Shown here: piece by piece, positions 8,722 through 18,032 of the stretch
How the letters are laid out: every line of letters begins with the position of its first letter
How positions within the stretch are numbered: the first letter of the stretch is position 1
DNA from: an uncultured Polaribacter sp.
GTDB taxonomy: Bacteria; Bacteroidota; Bacteroidia; Flavobacteriales; Flavobacteriaceae
Length of the DNA: 64,000 nucleotides
Direction of reading: 5' to 3'
Assembly: GCA_943846595.1 (NCBI GenBank)
Contig: OX044355.1
Span: 558,001-622,000, forward strand
Notes under the pieces: generated by a model
Told to the model about the DNA's origin: nothing
The model's input: only the letters and a program-made list of their open reading frames with translations
Database searches by the model: none
Made by a program: the position numbers and the translations under genes

Positions 8722-11553
8722 TTATTTTACCTCAAACGCACTCCCTGCGCCCTCGATTTTTACAACATATTTTCCTTTTGGAAGGTAGAAAACACCGTTT
8801 TTGGCCGCTTGTAAAGTATCGGCTTCAGGGCTTTTCTTCTCATAGGTTCTTTTCCCTTTTTTAGAGAAAGACACATCAAAGATCACTTCATTATACCCTT
8901 TGTCTGCCACAACTTTTATCGTATTTACTTGGACCGTATCTTTAAAAACTGCGAGCGTTATCTTTTGAGAGGAATTCGAATAAAAAGGAATTTTCAATGC
9001 TGGAGTATTCGCCTTTCTCCACGGACTCCAAGAACGTCCCCAAGAACTGTTTTTTCGAATGTTTTTCACCGCAAAAACATGCGTTTTCTTTGCCAAAATC
9101 TTCGCTGACATTTTTTGTAAAGGAGCAATGTCTGCTTTGTACAAACTTCGCCCATGCGTTCCTACTATCAAATGTTTTGCTGTGGGTTGAATCACTAAAT
9201 CATGCACCGCAACATTGGGTATGTTTTTACGGAAGACCTCCCAAGATGCACCAGAATTCAAAGAAACATACACCCCGTTATCCGTTCCGACATACAAGAG
9301 TTTTTCGTTTACCGGATCTTCCTTTACCACATTTACCGGCGAAATAGGAAGGTTTGCCGAAATGCTTTTCCAGGTTTGACCATAATCGTCAGAAACATAC
9401 ACATAAGAAGTAAAGTCATCAAAACGATATCCGTTTAATGTAGCATATACGCGTTCTTTTTTGTGTTTTGAAGCGATAACTCTAGAGACCCATAAGTTTT
9501 GAGGTAAATCATTTGAGATTTTTGTCCAACTTCCTCCGCCATTTTTGGTAACATGAAGGAGCCCATCATCCGAACCAACGTAAATCACTCCAAATTGAAA
9601 GGGGCTTTCAGAAATTGACGTCAGCGTTCCGTAGGCTACATTTCCTTTCTTTCCGCCAGTTGTTAAATCGCCTGAAATGGTTTCCCAAAGATCTCCTTTG
9701 TTAAGAGAGCGATGCAATTTATTGCCGCCCAGATATAAAATATCTTGGTTGTGTTTTGATAAATGAATTGGGGTTTGCCAATTAAATCGATAAGGAGTTT
9801 CTCCTAAAGTGTGTTTTGGTTGAATATAAGTTCTCTTTCCCGAACCTCTATTGATTCGATAATAATTTCCAAATTGATATCCTGTATATACAATGTCTGG
9901 ATTTCGATCGTCTACTTGCACTTGCATTCCATCTCCCCCCATAATAGACTCATAGGGATTCTTACCTGTTTGTTTCCATCCTTTATTCATTTTTGCATTA
10001 TTTGGAGCTACCCAAACACCGTTGTCTTGCAAGCCTCCATAAACATTATAGTTTTTCTGATTGTCTGCGTATACCGAATAAAATTGCCCCACAGCAGGAT
10101 CGTTTAGCTTTGTCCAATTTTTACCATCATCATAAGAAAGATTCAATCCGCCATCATTTCCATTTAAAAGATGCCCAGGTTTGTTTGGATTTACCCAAAG
10201 CGCTTGATGATCTGAATGCACATTTTCTTTGCTAATCGAAGTAAATGTTTTTCCGCCATCTTTCGATTTTATAATGGGAACACCCATCACATAAATACCG
10301 TTTTCATCTTGAAGATCTACACGTATCTCTCCAAAATAATAGCCGTAAGAACTATACACCCCATCCAAGAAGTTTTCATGTGTTTTCTTCCAAGATTTCC
10401 CACCATTGGTTGATTTAAAAATCTCTGCACCTATTACCTGTGTGTCAAAGAGCATCGAATTGGCATCCTCTAAGTAACTTGCTAAATCTATGGGTTTTAC
10501 AGTGCCAACACGCAGCATTTGTTTTACGTTTTCGGCGCGGTATTTTTCTTGAAAGCCGTTGTTTTTTAGATAGGCATTCAGTTTTTTATCGGTTAATTGT
10601 AAGAAATCACTTGAAGACATGGTTTTAAAATCTTCTTTAGTAAGATCCTCTGAAGGTTTTTTGACGGTATCTTTTGGCCTCCTAAATTGACTGTCATGCA
10701 AAGCATAAACCGTATTTTCATTAAAAACCGCCAAGCCAATTCTACCCACACCATGCCCCGTTGGGAAACCGCTGTTGTCTGCAATCTTTGTCCATGAGCT
10801 ACCCGCATCAGTACTTTTATAAATGGCAGCGCTACTGCCGTCACCGTCAAAGTTCCATGCTTTACGAACTCGTTCCCAAGAAGCAGCATACATCACATTA
10901 AAATTCCCAGGCGCTGCCGCAACATCTATAATCCCCGTTGCATTATTAATGAACAATGACTTTGCCCATGTTTTTCCCCCATCGGTAGTTTTAAAAACAC
11001 CCCTTTCTTCATTGGAAGAGTACAAATGGCCAATAACACCTACCACCACTTCATCGGCATTCTTTGGATTGATTAAAATTCTACTGACATGATGTGTGTC
11101 TGGCAAACCAACATTGCTCCAGGTTTTTCCTTGATCAGTAGATTTTAAAATTCCAATTCCAGCATAACTAGATCGGGAAGAATTTTTCTCACCAGTTCCT
11201 ACCCATAAAGTTCCAGAACTCCAGTCAACAGCAATGTCTCCTACATTTTGCGTGGGAGCATTATCAAGCACTGGCGTAAAAGTTATTCCATTATTATTGG
11301 TATACCACAAACCCCCTGAAGCATACCCTACATAAAACTCTGTGGTGTTCTCTGGATTTACAGCAACATCCGCCACACGTCCACTCATTATTGTTGGACC
11401 AATATTGGTGAAATTTATATTTTTAACCAACGAAGTATTTGCCAAGCTTGTTTTTTGAAGCAATGCTTCTTGAATAAGCGCAGCATCTGTGGCTTGTTGT
11501 GCGAAAAAACTTATAGAAAAAAGAAATAAAATAAAGTGAAAAACAGCTTTCAT
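8722..11553 (-). CDS. Secreted BNR/VPS10-type beta-propeller protein
   Basis: A 943-residue exported protein. A signal peptide ends near AQQATDAA (about residue 18-22). At least nine Asp-box (BNR) motifs of the form S-x-D-x-G-x-T-W are visible, including STDQGKTWSN, TTDGGKTWAK, SKDGGKTF and SDDYGQTWKS. These indicate sortilin/VPS10-like propellers like those in glycosyl-hydrolase-annotated proteins. No clear type IX secretion C-terminal domain is seen. The family includes sialidases and xyloglucanases, but no catalytic residues can be assigned, so the activity is unknown. Confidence 0.88.
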   Translation of the reverse strand: MKAVFHFILFLFSISFFAQQATDAALIQEALLQKTSLANTSLVKNINFTNIGPTIMSGRVADVAVNPENTTEFYVGYASGGLWYTNNNGITFTPVLDNAPTQNVGDIAVDWSSGTLWVGTGEKNSSRSSYAGIGILKSTDQGKTWSNVGLPDTHHVSRILINPKNADEVVVGVIGHLYSSNEERGVFKTTDGGKTWAKSLFINNATGIIDVAAAPGNFNVMYAASWERVRKAWNFDGDGSSAAIYKSTDAGSSWTKIADNSGFPTGHGVGRIGLAVFNENTVYALHDSQFRRPKDTVKKPSEDLTKEDFKTMSSSDFLQLTDKKLNAYLKNNGFQEKYRAENVKQMLRVGTVKPIDLASYLEDANSMLFDTQVIGAEIFKSTNGGKSWKKTHENFLDGVYSSYGYYFGEIRVDLQDENGIYVMGVPIIKSKDGGKTFTSISKENVHSDHQALWVNPNKPGHLLNGNDGGLNLSYDDGKNWTKLNDPAVGQFYSVYADNQKNYNVYGGLQDNGVWVAPNNAKMNKGWKQTGKNPYESIMGGDGMQVQVDDRNPDIVYTGYQFGNYYRINRGSGKRTYIQPKHTLGETPYRFNWQTPIHLSKHNQDILYLGGNKLHRSLNKGDLWETISGDLTTGGKKGNVAYGTLTSISESPFQFGVIYVGSDDGLLHVTKNGGGSWTKISNDLPQNLWVSRVIASKHKKERVYATLNGYRFDDFTSYVYVSDDYGQTWKSISANLPISPVNVVKEDPVNEKLLYVGTDNGVYVSLNSGASWEVFRKNIPNVAVHDLVIQPTAKHLIVGTHGRSLYKADIAPLQKMSAKILAKKTHVFAVKNIRKNSSWGRSWSPWRKANTPALKIPFYSNSSQKITLAVFKDTVQVNTIKVVADKGYNEVIFDVSFSKKGKRTYEKKSPEADTLQAAKNGVFYLPKGKYVVKIEGAGSAFEVK

Positions 11554-11665
11554 AAGAGTCGAGGTTTAATTTGAAGTGATGAAATTACTGTTTGTAAATT
11601 CAACCGCAAAAGAATTTCACTAAAAAGCCATCAAAAACTTTACAAACCCTCAACTTAAAAGAATG

Positions 11666-11673
11666 TATCTTTG
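11666..11673 (+). promoter_or_regulatory. -7 promoter box of the DEAD-box helicase gene
   Basis: TATCTTTG matches TAnnTTTG and sits 44 nt before the ATG at 11718, leaving a leader of about 40 nt. Confidence 0.6.
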
Positions 11674-11717
11674 TCCTCAGAAACCGCTACATAAAGTGAG
11701 CTTCTTAAATAATTTCT

Positions 11718-13019
11718 ATGACATTTTCAGATTTAGGGTTGTCTTCAGCATTGGTCAAAGCCGTTGAAGAGAAAGGATACACCAAACCGTCTCCCATACA
11801 AGAAAAAGCAATCCCACCTATTTTACAAGGAAAAGATATTTTAGCTTCTGCACAAACAGGAACTGGAAAAACAGCAGGATTTACTCTGCCTGTTTTACAG
11901 TATTTATCAGAAACAAAACACCCAAAATACAGGCCTTTGCGCGCGTTGGTTTTAACCCCAACAAGAGAACTCGCAGCTCAAGTACATGACAATGTACGAG
12001 AATACAGTAAGTATGTAAACATAAAATCGACGGTTATTTTTGGTGGCATAAATGCAAATCCACAAATAGCAACCTTGAAAAATGGCGTTGATATTTTGGT
12101 GGCAACTCCCGGAAGACTATTGGATTTACATGATCGAAAAGCCCTCTCTTTTAAACGTGTAGAGGTTTTAATTTTAGACGAAGCAGACAGAATGTTGGAT
12201 ATGGGTTTTGTACGAGATATCAACAAAATCATTCGTTTTATGCCAGAAAAGCGTCAAAACTTGATGTTTTCTGCTACTTTTTCAAACGATATTAAAAAAC
12301 TCGCTGCTGGTATTTTAAGAAATCCTGTTTCCGTACAAACGGCGCCTCAAAATTCAACAGCAAAAAAAGTAACCCACAAGGTTTATAAAGTGGATAAAAA
12401 AAGGAAAACCGAGTTTACTATTAAATTAATTAAAGACAACAATTGGACGCAGGTGTTGGTTTTTACAAGAACCAAACATGGTGCAAATAAATTGACTGAA
12501 AAACTAATAAAAGCGGGGATTTCTGCTGCTGCAATACACGGAAATAAAAGTCAAGGAGCTAGAACAAAAGCGCTTCGGAATTTTAAAGACAATACCATTA
12601 AGATTTTAGTAGCTACCGATATTGCTGCGCGCGGTTTAGACATTCCATTATTGCCTCATGTCATTAATTTTGAATTGCCAAACGTTCCTGAAGATTATGT
12701 ACATCGAATTGGAAGAACAGGAAGAGCAGGTGCTGCTGGAGAGGCAATCTCATTAGTTTGTAGTGAAGAAGTGGAGTATCAAAGTGAGATCGAAAAGCTC
12801 TTGAAAGAAAAATTAAACTCACATGTTGTTGCAGGTTTTGAACCAACAGATACAACACCTCCAAAAAGAGCAGCTACACAAAGTAAAGGTTCTTTTGGGA
12901 AGAAAAAATCGAACTCTGGTGGTAATCGACCCAAAAACAAACCGCATTTTAAAGGGAATCATACGACGCCAACTTCAGGACGTGGAAGAACAGGTGCTCC
13001 AAAGAGAAAACGGACTTAG
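11718..13019 (+). CDS. rhlE: DEAD-box ATP-dependent RNA helicase, RhlE-like
   Basis: Unwinds RNA in ribosome assembly or RNA decay. The helicase motifs appear in order: Q motif ([13 protein letters not shown]), Walker A AQTGTGKT (about residue 47), PTRELA, TPGR, DEAD (about residue 153), SAT, ARGLD and [10 protein letters not shown]. The C-terminal 70 residues are a basic, Gly/Lys/Arg-rich tail typical of RhlE-type enzymes, likely for RNA binding. It is transcribed alone from its own promoter box. The subfamily assignment is less certain than the helicase call. Confidence 0.92.
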   Translation: MTFSDLGLSSALVKAVEEKGYTKPSPIQEKAIPPILQGKDILASAQTGTGKTAGFTLPVLQYLSETKHPKYRPLRALVLTPTRELAAQVHDNVREYSKYVNIKSTVIFGGINANPQIATLKNGVDILVATPGRLLDLHDRKALSFKRVEVLILDEADRMLDMGFVRDINKIIRFMPEKRQNLMFSATFSNDIKKLAAGILRNPVSVQTAPQNSTAKKVTHKVYKVDKKRKTEFTIKLIKDNNWTQVLVFTRTKHGANKLTEKLIKAGISAAAIHGNKSQGARTKALRNFKDNTIKILVATDIAARGLDIPLLPHVINFELPNVPEDYVHRIGRTGRAGAAGEAISLVCSEEVEYQSEIEKLLKEKLNSHVVAGFEPTDTTPPKRAATQSKGSFGKKKSNSGGNRPKNKPHFKGNHTTPTSGRGRTGAPKRKRT

Positions 13020-13091
13020 AAAACAGTGTTTCTTTATTAAAGATTAAAGAACCACATAAAAACATCGTTTTAAGTTGCTGTTTATTATTGC

Positions 13092-13099
13092 TACCTTTG
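13092..13099 (+). promoter_or_regulatory. -7 promoter box of the aminopeptidase P gene
   Basis: TACCTTTG matches TAnnTTTG, 19 nt before the ATG at 13119. Confidence 0.6.
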
Positions 13100-13118
13100 A
13101 ATTCAAAATAGATTTCTC

Positions 13119-14411
13119 ATGAAATACCAACCCATAAATTCAGCACTTTTTTCAAAGAATCGCAATAATTTTGCTTCGCTAATGCAAAAAAATAGCTTGG
13201 CTATTTTTAATTCGAATGATATCTATCCGATTAGTGCAGACAGTACCATGCCCTTTGAGCAACATCGAGACCTCTTTTATTTGAGTGGTGTAGACCAAGA
13301 AGAAAGTGTCTTAATGCTGTTTCCAGATTGCCCCAATGAAAACTTACGAGAGGTGCTTTTTCTAACAGAGACCAACGAGCACATTGCTGTTTGGGAAGGT
13401 GAAAAATTAACCAAAGAAGCAGCGTTTAATACGGCGGGGATTCAAACGGTATTTTGGCTTCAAGACCTAGAGAAAGTATTGTTTGAAATGGCTTCATATG
13501 CGAATACTTTTTACATCAATACCAACGAACATTACAGAGCCAATGTAGCGACTGAAACCCGTGAAGACCGTTTTACAAAATGGTTGTTGGCAAAATATCC
13601 TGCTCACAATGTTGCCAAAAGCAATCCTATTTTACAAGGCTTGCGTGCCGTTAAAGATCCGATTGAATTAGATTTAATGCAACAAGCTTGTGACATAACC
13701 GAAAAAGGATTCAGAAGAATTCTAAATTTCATACAACCCGGTGTTTGGGAATATGAAATTGAAGCAGAGTTGATTCATGAATTCATAAAAAATCGCTCTA
13801 AAGGTTTCGCCTACACGCCTATAATTGCCAGCGGAAACAATGCCAATGTATTGCACTACATTGAAAACAATCAGCAATGTAAAGCGGGCGATTTGATCTT
13901 GTTAGATATCGCGGCAGAATATGCCAATTATAAAAGTGATTTATCAAGAACTGTTCCGGTTTCTGGAAAATTTTCTGAAAGACAAAAAGCAGTATACAAC
14001 GCAGTAAACCATGTAAAAAAAGAAGCAACAAAGCTCTTAACTCCAGGAACGATTTGGAAAGATTACCATGTTGAAGTTGGCGGAATTATGACGGCAGAAT
14101 TATTGAAATTAGGTTTGCTAGACAAAGCAGATGTTCAGAATGAAGATAAAAATTGGCCTGCATACAAAAAGTATTTCATGCACGGTACCAGCCATCATAT
14201 TGGATTGGACACCCATGATTACGGATTGCTTCACAAACCAATGGAAGCCAATATGGTCTTTACAGTAGAGCCTGGAATCTACATTCCTAAAGAAGGTTTT
14301 GGAATTCGGTTGGAGGATGATGTGGTGGTCCAAGAAAACGGAGCCCCTTTCAATTTAATGGGAAATATTCCTATTGAAGCAGAGGAAATTGAAGATCTTA
14401 TGAATGCTTAA
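13119..14411 (+). CDS. pepP: Xaa-Pro aminopeptidase (M24 family)
   Basis: Predicted to remove N-terminal residues preceding proline. A creatinase-type N-terminal domain (residues 1-165) precedes the pita-bread catalytic domain. The metal ligands are visible: Asp in LLDIAAEYANYKSD (two Asp), His in GTSHHIGLDTHD, Glu in TVEPGIYIP and Glu in IRLEDDVVV. At 430 aa it is a normal length for PepP. It has its own promoter box and is followed by a hairpin terminator. It is likely cytosolic, as no signal peptide is present. Confidence 0.92.
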   Translation: MKYQPINSALFSKNRNNFASLMQKNSLAIFNSNDIYPISADSTMPFEQHRDLFYLSGVDQEESVLMLFPDCPNENLREVLFLTETNEHIAVWEGEKLTKEAAFNTAGIQTVFWLQDLEKVLFEMASYANTFYINTNEHYRANVATETREDRFTKWLLAKYPAHNVAKSNPILQGLRAVKDPIELDLMQQACDITEKGFRRILNFIQPGVWEYEIEAELIHEFIKNRSKGFAYTPIIASGNNANVLHYIENNQQCKAGDLILLDIAAEYANYKSDLSRTVPVSGKFSERQKAVYNAVNHVKKEATKLLTPGTIWKDYHVEVGGIMTAELLKLGLLDKADVQNEDKNWPAYKKYFMHGTSHHIGLDTHDYGLLHKPMEANMVFTVEPGIYIPKEGFGIRLEDDVVVQENGAPFNLMGNIPIEAEEIEDLMNA

Positions 14412-14417
14412 TATAAA

Positions 14418-14444
14418 AAGCGAGTTGAAAGACTCGTTTTTTTT
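14418..14444 (+). terminator. Terminator downstream of pepP
   Basis: CGAGT (14421-14425) pairs with ACTCG (14432-14436) across a 6-nt loop, followed by eight T residues. The T run abuts the stop codon of the opposing hydrolase gene. Confidence 0.7.
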
Positions 14445-15225
14445 ATCCCAAAGAATTGATAAATTGAATGCTGCGGGTGTTGAACATTTCTGGCTGTTCT
14501 ACATTCACTACATGCCCACAATTGTCGATCACAAAAAGAGAAGAGCTGCCGTGTTTGGAAACAATGTTTTTTATGGAAGGTAGAAACAAATGGTCTTCTG
14601 AACCCATCACATAAAAAGTAGGAATTTTAATGTCTTTGGCTCTAAAAAGTCTTAAAAGTGGATTGATTTCTGAAGTCAACTTAAACCAACGAATAAATTC
14701 TTTTTGGTATAATTTCTTCGCTTCGTTGACAAACAATAATCTCGATTTTTTGTGATTCTTCTTTGGCATAATAATAAACGCAAAGAGTTTGTATAATAGC
14801 ATATAGGGCACCACAGATTTAAAAAGATTCCCCACTTTCATTAACACTTGCGAGCGGAAATTCATTTTTATAATCGCACCACCCATCACCATACTCTTCA
14901 CCATTGCTGGCTTTTTTTCGGCCAAGTTTCGAATCAAAATCGTCCCTAAAGAAATACCAATAAAATGCGATTTCTTTATTTTTAAATACGCAAGAACCTC
15001 CACAATATCATCTGTTATAGAATCAAAAGTATATTTTGGGTTGAACGTGTCTTTTAAAGAAGGTTTGCTATCTCCGTGTCCCCGCAAATCCAGAATTAAC
15101 ACGTTGAACTGTTTTTTGAAAGCACGCACTTGTTTGAACCATATAGAACTACTACCGCCTGCTCCATGAACAAAGGTCACCCATTGTTTAGAGGAAGTAT
15201 GTGGATATGCGTAATAGTTTAACAA
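14443..15225 (-). CDS. Alpha/beta hydrolase
   Basis: A 260-residue soluble serine hydrolase of unknown substrate. The oxyanion segment is FVHGAGGSSSIW and the nucleophile elbow is GISLG. An acid residue lies in VMGSEDHLF and the catalytic His in CGHVVNVEQPE, so the triad looks complete. No ATG lies near the N-terminus. The TTG at 15225 begins the frame and a -7 box lies 23 nt upstream. It is convergent with pepP. The family is certain; the substrate is not. Confidence 0.85.
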   Translation of the reverse strand: MLNYYAYPHTSSKQWVTFVHGAGGSSSIWFKQVRAFKKQFNVLILDLRGHGDSKPSLKDTFNPKYTFDSITDDIVEVLAYLKIKKSHFIGISLGTILIRNLAEKKPAMVKSMVMGGAIIKMNFRSQVLMKVGNLFKSVVPYMLLYKLFAFIIMPKKNHKKSRLLFVNEAKKLYQKEFIRWFKLTSEINPLLRLFRAKDIKIPTFYVMGSEDHLFLPSIKNIVSKHGSSSLFVIDNCGHVVNVEQPEMFNTRSIQFINSLG

Positions 15226-15248
15226 AAGCTGTGTTTTACAATAAAAGC

Positions 15249-15256
15249 CAAAAATA
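15249..15256 (-). promoter_or_regulatory. -7 promoter box of the alpha/beta hydrolase gene
   Basis: Minus-strand TATTTTTG, 23 nt before the TTG start at 15225. It supports that unusual start. Confidence 0.5.
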
Positions 15257-15303
15257 ACCTATTTATATTTTATAACAACAAAAATCCTTTTTTTAACCTG
15301 CTT

Positions 15304-16584
15304 TTAATTGGAAGTCTTGGTTTTGAAAGCAATAATATTCAACCCCATAAAAACTAAAAAAGCCGGAAGCACCCATCCTAAACTGGCGTTTGCCAATGGA
15401 ATGAGATTTTTTAGATCCACTAAATATACGCTCGGAATTACGAAGCCTAAAAAATCGGGGATGCTGAACAAAAAGGTGACCAATACCACGCCTCTAAATA
15501 CTTTTTTGGAAGCCAATTTGTCTGGAAGTACATTCAAAACTATCAACACAATGGTAATGGGATATAAAAACATTAAGGCAGGCACGGCCAGTATAATGAT
15601 AAAACCTACTTGATAACTCCCTACTAAGACTCCAATAATAGAGGCAATTGCAGCGGTAATGAGGTAGGCTTTTTTAGAATTTTTACAGATTCCACTGATG
15701 TAATCTGCGGTTCCAGTAACAATTCCAACCGCGGTGGTAAAACACGCCAATGCCACCAAAACACTTAAAAATCGGGCACCAAAATCGCCCAACGTTTGGG
15801 TGCTCAATCCTGATAAAACTGCAGTTCTTGTGGTGCCTTCTGCAAAAGTAGGACCCAATAAAGCACCGCTTAAAATCAATCCCCCATAAATAAGAAGCAA
15901 GCCGATTCCGGCAATAAAACCTGCTTTTCGAAGCAAATTTCTTTTGGCATCAAAAGTGGTATGACTGCTATAATTTAATGAAATAATAATGACCGCGCCC
16001 ACCACCACGCCGCCAATGGCATCAAAGGTTTGGTAGCCCTCTAGAATTCCATCTACAAAAGGAGTTGTAAAGGTGGAAGCTTGCAGGGTTCCAGAAGTGG
16101 TAAAAACAGCAATTCCGATAATGATCAATAAGATGAAAACAATAATCGGTGTGAGAAATTTCCCGATTAATCCAATAACTCGAGTTCTGTTTACAGCAAA
16201 AATAAAAACCAGTACAAAATATAGGATACTTGTATAAATGGGTGCACTATCAAAAAAGGGTTGTACCGTCATTTCATGAGTAACTGCAGCGGTTCTTGAT
16301 GAGGGAATTGCAACGGCAATGATATAGATGAGAAAACAATATACACTGCTAAATCGTGGGGACACTTTCTTTCCAAAATCGTACAAAGTACCTTGTAATT
16401 TTGCATGTGCAAAAATGGCCAAAATAGGAATGCTAACAGCTGTTAGCACAAAACCCGATACCACAATCCACCAATCTACTCCCGATTTTAACCCGAGGGT
16501 AGGGGGTAATATTAAATTTCCTGCACCAAAAAAAAGTGAGAAAAGAGCAAAACCAGCAATCCAAATTTCTTTTGTTTTATTCAT
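15304..16584 (-). CDS. brnQ: Branched-chain amino acid carrier BrnQ
   Basis: Inner-membrane cation-coupled importer of leucine, isoleucine and valine. It has 426 residues and about twelve hydrophobic segments spread over the whole length. The N-terminus, GFALFSLFFGAGNLILPP, is the family signature. It is divergent from the hydrolase gene at 16630, with a 45-base gap shared by both promoters. No T-box or leucine leader was found. Confidence 0.95.
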   Translation of the reverse strand: MNKTKEIWIAGFALFSLFFGAGNLILPPTLGLKSGVDWWIVVSGFVLTAVSIPILAIFAHAKLQGTLYDFGKKVSPRFSSVYCFLIYIIAVAIPSSRTAAVTHEMTVQPFFDSAPIYTSILYFVLVFIFAVNRTRVIGLIGKFLTPIIVFILLIIIGIAVFTTSGTLQASTFTTPFVDGILEGYQTFDAIGGVVVGAVIIISLNYSSHTTFDAKRNLLRKAGFIAGIGLLLIYGGLILSGALLGPTFAEGTTRTAVLSGLSTQTLGDFGARFLSVLVALACFTTAVGIVTGTADYISGICKNSKKAYLITAAIASIIGVLVGSYQVGFIIILAVPALMFLYPITIVLIVLNVLPDKLASKKVFRGVVLVTFLFSIPDFLGFVIPSVYLVDLKNLIPLANASLGWVLPAFLVFMGLNIIAFKTKTSN

Positions 16585-16617
16585 TTTTTTGGATGATTTT
16601 TATTCTTGAAATATACA

Positions 16618-16625
16618 TATTTTTG
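16618..16625 (+). promoter_or_regulatory. -7 promoter box immediately before a start codon
   Basis: TATTTTTG matches TAnnTTTG and ends only 4 nt before the ATG at 16630. Transcription would begin at or next to the start codon, which predicts a leaderless mRNA. Confidence 0.55.
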
Positions 16626-16629
16626 TAAG

Positions 16630-17415
16630 ATGCATAAATCAGTCACTTTTAAAAAGGCGGGCATTTCTTTTTCGGATATCGGAAAAGGAACTGCCGTGGT
16701 TCTCTTACATGGTTTTTTAGAAAACATAAGTATGTGGAAAGACGTGATTCCGCAACTTTCGAAAAGAAATCGAGTCATTGCCATTGATTTACTAGGCCAT
16801 GGAAAATCTGACTGTTTGGGCTATTTGCACAGCATGGAACTGTTTGCAGAAAGTGTAGCGGCAGTTTTAAAACATTTGCGCATCCGAAAATGTGTGATCA
16901 TTGGGCATTCGTTGGGCGGTTATGTGGCCTTGGCTGTTGCAGAGAAATACCCACAAAAAATAAAAGGGATGTGCCTAATGAACGCGACGTCGATTGAAGA
17001 TGATGCTGAGCGAAAAACACTGCGCCTTCGTGCCAACAAAATGATTCAGAAAAACTTTGAAAACATGGTACGCATGTCTTTTACCAACTTGTTTGGTGAA
17101 AAAAGCCGAAGTCTATTTAAAGCCGAAATAAAAGCGGCATTGCAAGAAGCCTTAAAAACACCAATACAAGGCTATATTGCTGGACAGGAAGGGATGCGAA
17201 TTCGCCCCAACCGAACGGCGGTTCTGACTGAAAACAACTTTAAAAAACTGATTATTATCGGTGAAAAAGATCCTGTTTTGGATCTTGAAACTTCTTTAAA
17301 CGAAGCAAAAACAACCAACTCGGAAGTGGTTGTTTTTCCAGAGGGTCACATGAGCCATATTGAAAACGCGCCAGCACTCACCCTTGCCTTAACTTCTTTT
17401 GTAAAACGTTGTTAA
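16630..17415 (+). CDS. Alpha/beta hydrolase
   Basis: A second serine hydrolase, unlike the one at 14443 in detail. The oxyanion region is VLLHGFLENISMW, the nucleophile elbow GHSLGG, the acid lies in GEKDPVL and the catalytic His in PEGHMSHIE. The frame opens at a TTG at 16606, but the ATG at 16630 is preferred because the promoter box lies between the two. The product is 261 aa. The substrate is unknown. Confidence 0.87.
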   Translation: MHKSVTFKKAGISFSDIGKGTAVVLLHGFLENISMWKDVIPQLSKRNRVIAIDLLGHGKSDCLGYLHSMELFAESVAAVLKHLRIRKCVIIGHSLGGYVALAVAEKYPQKIKGMCLMNATSIEDDAERKTLRLRANKMIQKNFENMVRMSFTNLFGEKSRSLFKAEIKAALQEALKTPIQGYIAGQEGMRIRPNRTAVLTENNFKKLIIIGEKDPVLDLETSLNEAKTTNSEVVVFPEGHMSHIENAPALTLALTSFVKRC

Positions 17416-17464
17416 CAAACAATTTACTTCAAAAATCTCTATATTTTATCCTGCTTCAAAAACA

Positions 17465-17524
17465 GTTATTCTAAATAACACCCGGTTATTCTGATATACG
17501 CCCAGTTGTTTATTGGTATTTATT
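17465..17524. repeat. Three imperfect 20-bp tandem repeats
   Basis: Units at 17465-17484, 17485-17504 and 17505-17524 lie exactly 20 bp apart. The first two share GTTATTCT and 14 of 20 positions; the third is more diverged. Such repeats resemble the transposase-binding repeats at the ends of some insertion sequences, but no transposase gene is present. They may be the scar of a lost element. The stretch from 17416 to 17620 holds nothing else recognisable. Confidence 0.45.
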
Positions 17525-17620
17525 TTTTTAAATTTTTTGTAGCTATTTACATATGTTTACAAAACTTAAAGGTTTAATTTTAACCATTTAATAAAAAAAT
17601 TATTATCCCAATAATAGTAA

Positions 17621-17880
17621 TGGATAAAGAACCTTTTAGTAAACACCCTTTTTGAAGCTGCATTAAAAAAGAGAGAGATGATGTTGAAAAATTTGACTCC
17701 ATCTTTGAGTGTTCTGATCGTATCGCAAAAAATCCGTTTTCATTTGAATCTGTCGATGATATAAAAACTGGGTCTAGACGATGTGTGTGTGGTTCTGATA
17801 CTATCTATTTCAAAATAACGAACAATCGTGTAGCGGTGATGGCAATAATTGGAAAACAAGATTTAAAAAACATTCTCTAA
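17621..17880 (+). pseudogene. Decayed ParE-family toxin gene
   Basis: From the ATG at 17621 the frame stops at codon 12 (TGA), then stays open until the TAA at 17878-17880. The downstream part reads DRIAKNPFSFESV, then GSRRCVCGSDTIYFKITNN and IIGKQDLKNIL. These match the C-terminal half of RelE/ParE-family toxins, with the RRCVCG core and the end IIGxQDL. The N-terminal half is missing or scrambled. No intact antitoxin gene is adjacent. It is almost certainly inactive. The family assignment rests on remembered motif patterns and was not searched. Confidence 0.6.
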
Positions 17881-17970
17881 CACGAGAGGTTACAGTTATC
17901 AATAACGTTTATAAAACACCGCCAGGAAGTAGTAATCTCAAAGGTTATTGCTTATTTACCAACACCCTCT

Positions 17971-18002
17971 AAAAAACAAAACCCACAAATTAAAAATTTG
18001 CG
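17971..18002 (-). terminator. Terminator downstream of thiL
   Basis: On the minus strand CGCAAATT and AATTTGTG form an 8-bp stem (one G-U pair) with a 3-nt loop, followed by a T-rich run. It lies 31 bases past the thiL stop codon. Confidence 0.5.
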
Positions 18003-18032
18003 CGTTTTTTGTATCTCTTTTTTTATCTGTTT

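Noticed and set aside
8997-9438. Long antisense frames inside the BNR-repeat gene.
   Set aside because: They are rich in Cys, His and Phe, as expected for the reverse strand of a real gene.
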